DNA of 64,000 nt, taken from contig NZ_SOCE01000001.1 in the NCBI RefSeq assembly GCF_004365175.1, forward strand, positions 2,033,154 through 2,097,153, read 5' to 3'. Both the position numbers and the translations under genes were made by a program. Below are positions 41,426 to 48,900 of this stretch, piece by piece (within the stretch, counting starts at the first letter, position 1; each line of letters begins with the position of its first letter). Source of the DNA: Kribbella voronezhensis (GTDB lineage: Bacteria; Actinomycetota; Actinomycetes; Propionibacteriales; Kribbellaceae). The notes under the pieces were generated by a model. The model did no database searches. It was given only the letters and a program-made list of their open reading frames with translations, and had not been told where the DNA came from.

Positions 41426-42322
41426 CATGGCGGTGGAGCATTCGAGGCGGGAGGCGACGATGGCGCCGGCGGTGTTGGCGAAGCGGATGATCTTTTCGAG
41501 GGGCCAGCCGGCGAGGAGGCCGTGGCAGAGGGCGCCGCCGAAGCCGTCGCCGGCGCCGAGGCCGTTGACCACCTCGACCGGGTACGGCGGAACCTCCACC
41601 CGCTCGTCCCGGGTGCGCGCCAGCGTCCCCTTCGGACCCTGCTTCACCACTGCCAGATCGAGCCCGCGGTCGAGCAAAGCCTGCGCGGCCTTGTCCGGGT
41701 CGGTCTCACCGACCGCGACCTCGCACTCCTCACGGTTGCCCACGGCAACAGTGCAGTGCTCCAGCGCCCGGCTGACCTGCTCGTGCGCTTCGGACGGATC
41801 CGCCCAGAACATCGGCCGGTAGTCCAGGTCCAGCACGGTGATCGCCCGCCGTTCCCGCGCCTCCCAGGCCGCGAAGTGCGCCGACCGGCTCGGCTCGGCC
41901 GAGAGACCGGTGACGGTCGACCAGTAGATCCGCGCGTCCTTGATCGCCTGCAGGTCCAGCTCGGACGGGTTGATCACCAGGTCCGGCGCCTTCGGAAACC
42001 GGTAGAAGTACAGCGGGAAGTTGTCCGGCGGGAAGATCTCGCAGAACGTGATCGGCGTCGGCAGTCCCTCGACCGCGGTGACGAACCGGTCGTCGACCCC
42101 GAGTTCGCCCAGCGTCCGGTGGATGAAGGTGCCGAACGGATCGTTCCCCGTCCGGCTGATCACCGCCGACCGCCGACCGTGCCGGGCAGCGGCCACCGCA
42201 ACGTTGGTCGCGCTGCCCCCGAGGAACTTCCCGAAGCTCTCGACGTCCTCCAGATGCGTGCCCGTCTGCAACGGGTACAGGTCGACCCCGATCCGCCCGA
42301 TGGTCAGTACGTCGTCCGCCAT
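41381..42322 (-). CDS. iolC: 5-dehydro-2-deoxygluconokinase
   Basis: 313-residue PfkB-family kinase that phosphorylates 2-deoxy-5-keto-D-gluconate. GGSATNVAVAAARHGRRSAVISRTGNDPFG (35-64) is the substrate half, and NGLGAGDGFGGALCHGLL (253-270) has the catalytic Asp259 and anion hole. ATG 42322 overlaps the iolE stop (TGATG). The last 13 residues (SEAEVLALMGDDA) and the stop are part of the unit that was duplicated downstream. Confidence 0.95.
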   Translation of the reverse strand: MADDVLTIGRIGVDLYPLQTGTHLEDVESFGKFLGGSATNVAVAAARHGRRSAVISRTGNDPFGTFIHRTLGELGVDDRFVTAVEGLPTPITFCEIFPPDNFPLYFYRFPKAPDLVINPSELDLQAIKDARIYWSTVTGLSAEPSRSAHFAAWEARERRAITVLDLDYRPMFWADPSEAHEQVSRALEHCTVAVGNREECEVAVGETDPDKAAQALLDRGLDLAVVKQGPKGTLARTRDERVEVPPYPVEVVNGLGAGDGFGGALCHGLLAGWPLEKIIRFANTAGAIVASRLECSTAMPSEAEVLALMGDDA

Positions 42323-43203
42323 CAGACCGCCTCGGCGATGTGCCGCAGATGCTCGATACTCGCCCGTACGTCGGTCACCGGACCGTCGTCGACCGGCCGA
42401 CCGGGAAGAATCGTGTCCTGCTCGAGCACGTACCAGCCGTCGTACCCGGCCTTCTCCAGCGCGACGACGATCGCGCGCAGGTCGATGTCGCCCTGACCGA
42501 GCGGCCGGTACATCCCCTGCCGGACCGCGTCGGTGTAGCTCACCTCGCCGCTCTGCACCTTCGCGGCCCACGAGGCGTCCACGTCTTTGAGGTGCGTGTG
42601 CCGGATCCGGTCGGTGTGCTCCAAGGCCAGCGCGACCGGGTCGACTCCGCCGATCAGCAGGTGCCCGGTGTCGAGCGTCAGCCCGATCGAGGAGCCGCCG
42701 AGCACCCGGCGTACGTCGTCCGCGTTCTCCACCATCGTGCCGACGTGCGGGTGGATCGTAGCCCGGATCCCTGCTGCTGCGGCGATTCCGGCGAGCCGGT
42801 CGAGGTTGGCGAGCATCGTGGCCCAGCCGGCGTCGTCCAGCACCGGGCGGTCGTCGTACCCGTCCTGGCCGGTCGCGGCCGCCAGTACCAGCGTGCTCGC
42901 GCCCGCGGCGACGAATCCCTCCAGCGCCTGCGCGACCTCCGCAGCCGGATCGTGCGAAGGATCGTGCAGTACGACGGGGACGAATCCCCCGACCGCACGC
43001 AGTCCCCGGTCGGCCAGTGTCTTCGCCTTCTCGGCCGGGTCGTCCGGCAGGAACCCGTCCGGCCCGAACTCGGTCGCGGCAATCCCGACCTCGCGCATCT
43101 GCGCCAGCACGGTCTCGGCGTCGTACTGGTAGCCCCAGCCGGGCACCTCGCAGACTCCCCAGGAGATCGGGGCTCCCGCGATCCGGTCAGCAAGGGCGGT
43201 CAT
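42322..43203 (-). CDS. iolE: Inosose dehydratase
   Basis: 293-residue TIM barrel that dehydrates scyllo-inosose (2-keto-myo-inositol) to the diketone. GAPISWGVCEVPGWGYQYDAETVLAQMREVGIAATEFGPDGFLPDDP is highly typical of IolE/MocC. Metal ligands are expected from LTLDTGHLLIGG, HTHLKDVD and the Glu in YVLEQD. ATGA overlap with iolG upstream and TGATG with iolC downstream. The frame could extend to 43302, but the coupled ATG is favoured. Confidence 0.93.
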   Translation of the reverse strand: MTALADRIAGAPISWGVCEVPGWGYQYDAETVLAQMREVGIAATEFGPDGFLPDDPAEKAKTLADRGLRAVGGFVPVVLHDPSHDPAAEVAQALEGFVAAGASTLVLAAATGQDGYDDRPVLDDAGWATMLANLDRLAGIAAAAGIRATIHPHVGTMVENADDVRRVLGGSSIGLTLDTGHLLIGGVDPVALALEHTDRIRHTHLKDVDASWAAKVQSGEVSYTDAVRQGMYRPLGQGDIDLRAIVVALEKAGYDGWYVLEQDTILPGRPVDDGPVTDVRASIEHLRHIAEAV

Positions 43204-44201
43204 GCGCCGATCTCCTCCAGCAGGACGACGCGCTGCTCGCGTCGGGACAGTTCGCAGGCGTCGGCGATCCGGAAGGCCTGCAGGGCATCGCGGACCGTGC
43301 ACGGGACCGCGCGAGTGCCGGCGACCACCTCGGTGAAGGCGGTCAGTTCGGCGACGTAGGCCGGCCGGAACCGGTCCATGAACGTGGTGTGCGGTTCGCC
43401 GCCCGGGAAGGTGACACCGGCCTCGGCCGACTTCAGCGCGGTGTGCTCATCCAGACCGACCGCGATCGAGCCGAGCGAACCGAGCACCTCCATCCGGACG
43501 TCGTGCCCGGCGGCGTTGTAGCGGGTCCCACTGACGGCGGCGAAGGTGCTGTCGTCGAGCGTGAGCAATGCGGCGGCCGCGTCGACATCGCCGTACTCGC
43601 CGAAGAACGGCTCGCCACGGTTCGCGCCGGTCGCGAAGACGCTGACCACCTCGCGGCCGGTGACGAACCGGAGGATGTCGAAGTCGTGCACCGTGCAGTC
43701 CCGGAAGAAGCCGCCACTGGTCGCGATGTACTCCGCGGGCGGCGGGAACGCGTCGTTCGTGTTCGCCCGGATGTGGTGGATGAACCCGAGCGCGCCGCTG
43801 GCCACCTGGTCCCGCGCCGCCTGGTAGCCGAGGTCGAAGCGGCGCTGGAAGCCGATGTGGACCGGCACATCCGACTTCTCGACCAGCGCGACCACCCGCT
43901 GGGTCTCGGCCAGGTCGAGTGCCACCGGCTTCTCGCAGAAGGTCGGGATCCCGGCCGCGACCGCCTTGCCGATCAACTCCGCATGCGCCGAGGTCGCCGC
44001 GGCGATCACGAAAGCGTCGATGCCGCCGGCCAGCACCTGATCCACCCCCGGCGCGAACTGCAGCCCGAGGTCCTTCGCGACCACCTCCGCCCGGCTCGCG
44101 TCGGCGTCCGCCACCACGACCTGGTCCACCGCCGCCAGCCCATTGAGAGTCGCGGCGTGGAACGCCCCGATCCGCCCGGCTCCGACCAACCCGATTCGCA
44201 T
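43200..44201 (-). CDS. iolG: myo-Inositol 2-dehydrogenase
   Basis: 333-residue Gfo/Idh/MocA dehydrogenase: RIGLVGAGRIGAFHAATLNG (2-21), FCEKPVALDLAET with the EKP lysine, and HIGFQRRFDLGYQAARDQVASGALG and DCTVHDFDILRFVTG, typical of IolG. GAGAGGG precedes the ATG by 6 bases. It is the first gene of the iol cluster, directly after the promoter/operator region shared with the GntR regulator. Confidence 0.92.
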   Translation of the reverse strand: MRIGLVGAGRIGAFHAATLNGLAAVDQVVVADADASRAEVVAKDLGLQFAPGVDQVLAGGIDAFVIAAATSAHAELIGKAVAAGIPTFCEKPVALDLAETQRVVALVEKSDVPVHIGFQRRFDLGYQAARDQVASGALGFIHHIRANTNDAFPPPAEYIATSGGFFRDCTVHDFDILRFVTGREVVSVFATGANRGEPFFGEYGDVDAAAALLTLDDSTFAAVSGTRYNAAGHDVRMEVLGSLGSIAVGLDEHTALKSAEAGVTFPGGEPHTTFMDRFRPAYVAELTAFTEVVAGTRAVPCTVRDALQAFRIADACELSRREQRVVLLEEIGA

Positions 44202-44294
44202 CTGTGCCCTCTCGTCAAGGCTTGTGAGTTTCACCGTTCGGCACCGCCCCGCGCCCACCGCAGTACCACCAGTGGCGGTGCTGGTTCGCCTCGC

Positions 44295-44324
44295 TAGCTT
44301 TGCCCGCTCGCCGGAGGGTGTCAA
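44295..44324 (-). promoter_or_regulatory. Candidate iol operon promoter
   Basis: On the minus strand TTGACA (44324-44319) is followed after 18 bp by AAGCTA (44300-44295), giving a consensus -35 and an imperfect -10 about 95 bp before iolG. The operator at 44345-44356 lies just upstream of the -35. Confidence 0.5.
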
Positions 44325-44344
44325 TAGTTTGTAAGCACATTTTC

Positions 44345-44356
44345 ATGTCGAGACAT
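44345..44356. promoter_or_regulatory. Candidate GntR operator of the iol region
   Basis: ATGTCGAGACAT has perfect 5-bp arms (ATGTC/GACAT) and is nested in a wider TTTGTA (44328-44333) ... TACAAA (44356-44361) inverted pair. It lies 28 bp before the GntR start and upstream of the iol promoter, as expected for an autoregulated divergent switch. Confidence 0.55.
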
Positions 44357-44384
44357 ACAAAGCCCGTTCAGGTAACATCCCGGC

Positions 44385-45122
44385 ATGGCCGCCCTCCCGA
44401 TCCAGATCGATCGGGCGAGCCCGGTGCCGCTCTACCACCAGCTCGCCGAGCAGCTGATCGCCGCGATCAGCGACGGCACCCTGCGCCCCGGCGACCCGTT
44501 CGAGAACGAGCAGGCGATGTCGGACCGGCTGAGCCTGTCCCGGCCGACCGTCCGGCGCGCGATCTCCGAACTGGTGAACAAGGGCCTGCTGGTCCGCCGC
44601 CGCGGTATCGGCACCACTGTCGCCAACCAGATGGTGCACCGCAAGGCCGAGCTCACCAGCCTGTACGACGACCTCGAGCGCGAGGGCCGGACACCGCGCA
44701 CCGACGTCCTCTCCTTGAACTGCGAGGCCCACGACGACCGCGCCGCCGAGGCGCTCGGCCTGCCGCCGGGCACCCCCGTCGTCGCGATCGTCCGGCTCCG
44801 GTACGCCGGTGAGGTCCCGCTCGCGATCATGCGCAACTGGTTGCCGCCAGCAATGAATGACCTGACCGCCGAGGCACTCCACACCGAAGGCCTGTACGCG
44901 CTGCTCAGGGCGCGCGGCATCCGCCCAAGCGTCGCCCGACAGCGGATCGGCGCCCGCAACGCGACCGCCGAGGAACGCCGTACGCTCCAGCTCACCAAGG
45001 CCGAGCCGCTGGTCACGATGACCCGCAGCGCGTACGACGCCGACGGCATCGCCGTCGAGTTCGGCGACCACTGCTACCGCGCCGACCAGTACTCCGTCGA
45101 AGTGGTCGTCTCCGACCGCTGA
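44385..45122 (+). CDS. GntR-family regulator with UTRA domain (iol regulator)
   Basis: 245-residue repressor: winged HTH LYHQLAEQLIAAISDGTLRPGDPFENEQAMSDRLSLSRPTVRRAISELVNKGLLVRRRGIGTTVA (16-80) and a UTRA effector domain (about 95-240). It is divergent from iolG, with promoter and palindrome between, so it very likely controls the inositol cluster in the way IolR does, with an inositol metabolite as effector. It is paralogous to the regulator at 25444-26187. Confidence 0.93.
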   Translation: MAALPIQIDRASPVPLYHQLAEQLIAAISDGTLRPGDPFENEQAMSDRLSLSRPTVRRAISELVNKGLLVRRRGIGTTVANQMVHRKAELTSLYDDLEREGRTPRTDVLSLNCEAHDDRAAEALGLPPGTPVVAIVRLRYAGEVPLAIMRNWLPPAMNDLTAEALHTEGLYALLRARGIRPSVARQRIGARNATAEERRTLQLTKAEPLVTMTRSAYDADGIAVEFGDHCYRADQYSVEVVVSDR

Positions 45123-45126
45123 GACC

Positions 45127-45810
45127 TCAGCGGGCCCGGAGGATCGAGTCTTCCAAGCTCTCCGTGTGCAACGGGATGACGGCGAGGGCTACGCGCAGGG
45201 ACGGGTCGAGACGGTTCCAGAGGAGGTCGGGCAGCGACTCCCACTCGACGTCGACCGAGGTGACGACCGGGTAGCCGTCGGTGACCACCTGAGCCGCCGT
45301 ACCGGAGTACGTCGTGACGACGCCGGCCGTGGCCTCCTCCGAGCGACGGAGGAACAGGGACGGGTGCTGCACCTGGTCCGCGGAGTACGACCGGGCAGAT
45401 CCGACGACGACGTCCAGCAACTCCGGGCCCTCGACGACGGCGCCGGCGAAGATGCGCGGCGTACGGATGGGCGGGTCCGGTTCGTAGTCGAGGTTCCGCA
45501 GCGCTACCTGGAGATCCACGCAGTCGGCGTGCGTACCCGCGAGCTCGGAGACGTGGTTGCCGTTGCCGACGATGAACCAGTCCTCGTCGCGGATCGCGGC
45601 CGTGTAATGACGCAACTCGTCGGTCGCGGCACCAGCGAGATCCTGTACGACGATCTCGCGCTCGGAGATCACCAGTTCGCGCTGCTGGGAGGCCGGGCTG
45701 CGGCCGGTCAGCCAGTACGCCGCGAACGGCCGCCCGTCGCTGTCCCGCCCGATCGCCACCCCTCGGCCCGGATACTCACAACCACCCACCACATCCACAA
45801 GGGTCGCCAC
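45127..45810 (-). CDS. IMP cyclohydrolase-like protein (PurO fold)
   Basis: 227-residue protein. EYPGRGVAIGRDSDGRPFAAYWLTGRSPASQQREL (12-46) matches the N-terminal Ntn-like motif of archaeal-type IMP cyclohydrolase (PurO, Pfam IMP_cyclohyd), which closes the purine ring in the last step of IMP synthesis. Later IVGNGNHVSEL also fits. Bacteria normally use the PurH C- or N-domain for this step, so the role here may be accessory or changed. The start is GTG. It is convergent with the iol regulator (4 bp) and stands alone. Confidence 0.75.
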   Translation of the reverse strand: MATLVDVVGGCEYPGRGVAIGRDSDGRPFAAYWLTGRSPASQQRELVISEREIVVQDLAGAATDELRHYTAAIRDEDWFIVGNGNHVSELAGTHADCVDLQVALRNLDYEPDPPIRTPRIFAGAVVEGPELLDVVVGSARSYSADQVQHPSLFLRRSEEATAGVVTTYSGTAAQVVTDGYPVVTSVDVEWESLPDLLWNRLDPSLRVALAVIPLHTESLEDSILRAR

Positions 45811-45878
45811 CGCCGAAGCCTAACCTCCTCGACCCCGGCGAGCGCCTCGCCCGCCGGTCGGCGGACCTCGTAGGTGCA

Positions 45879-45905
45879 GCACCGGCGACGATCAACCGCC
45901 GGTGC
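45879..45905 (-). terminator. Hairpin terminator after the glutamate dehydrogenase gene
   Basis: GCACCGGCG (45879-45887) pairs perfectly with CGCCGGTGC (45897-45905) around nine bases, 16 bp beyond the gdh stop. No T-run follows, as is common in GC-rich actinomycetes. Confidence 0.7.
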
Positions 45906-45920
45906 TACGGATCAGAAAGG

Positions 45921-48900
45921 TCAGGCGTGACTGCCGAGCAGGGTGCGGACCAGGCGCAACCCGACCGACAGGTGGGCCAGTTCCGGCCCCTCGGTCTCGA
46001 CGATCTCTTCCATCATGGTCGCGGCGCGGGACAGCGCGGTCGAGTTCATGTCCTGCCAGTCCCTGACCCGGGCCTCGGGATCGGCGGCCGCGTCCGTCAC
46101 GCTGAGCACCTGCCGGGTCAGCCGTGCGTGGACGGCGTGCAGGTCGTCGCGCAGCGCCGCGCGCGCCATCGTCTGCCAGCGGTCCGTCCGCGGCAGCCCG
46201 ACGATGCGTTCGAGGAAGAGGCCGAGGTGCAGCCGTTCGCCGAGCGCGAAGTGGACCTTGGCGACCTCGAGCAGATCCAGATCGTCCGCCTCGGCCGTCT
46301 CCACGATGCCGAGCCCGGCGTACGCCGGTGGCAGCACCGCGATCCGGGTGGCGAAGTCCTCGGCCACCCCGGCCGACAGCAGCGCCTCCCGGCGGTGCTC
46401 GAACAACGCCAGCTCGCGACCCCGTAGTACGTCGGGGAGTGCGGCCGTGAGCTTCGCGATCCCGGGCGAGAAGAAGTCGACCAGCTCGGCGATGTCGACC
46501 GGAGGCCGCCGGTTCGACACCAGCCACCGCGTCGCCCGCTCGACCAGCGTGCGGGTCTCCAGTCGCATCGCGGTCTGGGTGTCGGCGTGGATCACGTTGT
46601 CCAGCTCGGCGTTGCGGGCCAGCAACTCCGGCTGCGCGAAGATCCGTGACGCCGCCAGATTGGCCCGTACGACGTCCTCGATCGAGCCGCCGGTCTCCAG
46701 CGAGAGCCGGTGGTAGGCGGTGATCCCGGACGAGTTGATGAACTCGTTGACGACCTGGGTGGTGATGATCTCGCGACGCAACTGGTGCGACTTCATCGGC
46801 TCGGCGAACCGCTCCTGGATCGCGACCGGGAAGTACGACGCGAGCTTGGACTCCAGGTACTCGTCATCGGGCAGAGTTGTCTTCAGCAACTCCGCCTCGA
46901 GGACGATCTTCGTGTAAGCGATCAGCACCGACAGCTCCGGCGGAGTCAGCCCGCGCCCTTCGGCCTTGCGCTTCTTGAACTCCGCGACGCTCGGCAGGAA
47001 CTCCAGCTCGCGGTCCAGCAGACCTTGCTTCTCCAGCCGCCGGACCCAGTCGGCGTGGACGTGCAGCAACGCCGCGGCCTGGGCCGTCGCGTTGGCGAGC
47101 CCGATGTTCTGCCGGTAGTTGCTCTTCAGCACCAGCGCCGCGACCTCGTCGGTCATCGACGCGATCACGTCGTTGCGCTGCTTCTCGGTCAGGTCGCCGT
47201 CGGCGACCACCTTGTCCAGCAGGATCTTGATGTTCACCTCGTGGTCGGAGGTGTCCACGCCGGCGACGTTGTCGATGAAGTCGGTGTTGATCCGGCCGCC
47301 CTTGGCGGCGTACTCGATCCGGCCGAGCTGGGTGAAGCCGAGGTTGCCGCCCTCGCCGACCGCCTTCGCGCGCAGGTCCGCGCCGTTGATCCGGATCGCG
47401 TCGTTGGCCTTGTCGCCGACGTCGGCGTGCGACTCCGACGCCGCCTTCACATACGTCCCGATGCCGCCGTTCCAGAACAGGTCGACCGGCGCCGTCAGGA
47501 TCGCCTGCATCAACTCCGCCGGCGTCAGCTTCGTCGGGTTGCCCTCCAGCCCGAGTGCCTCGCGGACCTCGGCCGAGATCGGGATCGCCTTGTCGGTCCG
47601 CGGGTAGATGCCGCCGCCGGCCGAGATCAGGGCAGGATCGTAGTCGGCCCACGACGACCGCGGCAGCTCGAACAGCCGCTTGCGCTCGACGAACGAGGTC
47701 GCGGCGTCGGGAGCGGGGTCGAGGAAGATGTGCCGGTGGTCGAACGCCGCGACCAGCCGGATGTGCTCCGACAGCAGCATCCCGTTGCCGAACACGTCAC
47801 CCGACATGTCGCCCACCCCGACGACGGTGAAGTCGGTGTTCTGGCAGTCGTGACCCATCTCGCGGAAGTGTCGCTTGACCGACTCCCAGGCGCCCCGCGC
47901 GGTGATGCCCATCGCCTTGTGGTCGTAGCCGACCGAACCACCCGAGGCGAACGCGTCGCCGAGCCAGAACCCGTACTCCTTCGCCACCCCGTTCGCGATG
48001 TCGGAGAACGTGGCGGTGCCCTTGTCGGCCGCGACCACCAGATACGCGTCGTCCCCGTCGTACCGCACCACCGACGACGGCGGAACGATGCCGCCGGCAA
48101 CGATGTTGTCGGTGATGTCCAACAGGCCGGAAATGAAGGTCTTGTACGACGCGATGCCCTCGGCGAGCCAGGCGTCGCGGTCCACCGACGGATCAGGCAA
48201 CTGCTTGGCGTAGAAGCCGCCCTTCGCCCCGACCGGCACGATGACGGAGTTCTTCACCATCTGCGCCTTGACCAGACCCAGCACCTCGGTCCGGAAGTCC
48301 TCCCGCCGGTCCGACCAGCGCAACCCACCGCGGGCCACCGCGCCGAACCGCAGATGCACACCTTCCACCCGCGGCGAGTACACGAAGATCTCGTACGCCG
48401 GCCGCGGCTGCGGCAGCTCCGGGATCGCCTTCGGCTCCAGCTTGAACGAGATGTAGTCGCGCGGCTTCCCGTCCGGTCCCGGCTGGAAGTAGTTCGTCCG
48501 CAGCGTCGCCTTGATCACCGTCAGGTAGGACCGCAGGATCCGGTCCTCGTCCAGACTCTGCACGGTGTCCAGCGCCGCGACGATCTCCTTCTCCAGTTGC
48601 TCGACCGCACTCTGCCGGTTGGGGTCGTCGGCCGCACCCTGCGCCGGGTCGAAGCTGGTCTCGAACAACCGGACCAGCAGCCCGGCCACGTCGACGTGGT
48701 TGAGGAACGTGTTCTCGATGTAGTCCTGGCTGAACGGCGTACCGCCCTGGCGGATGTACTTCTGGTAGGCGCGCAGGATCGACACCTGCCGCCAGCTCAG
48801 GCTCCCCCGCAGCACCAGCGCGTTCAGCTTGTCCGACTCGGCCCGCCCGGACCAGACCGCCTGGAAGGTGTCCGAGAAGAGCGTGCGGTTCTCCTCCCGC

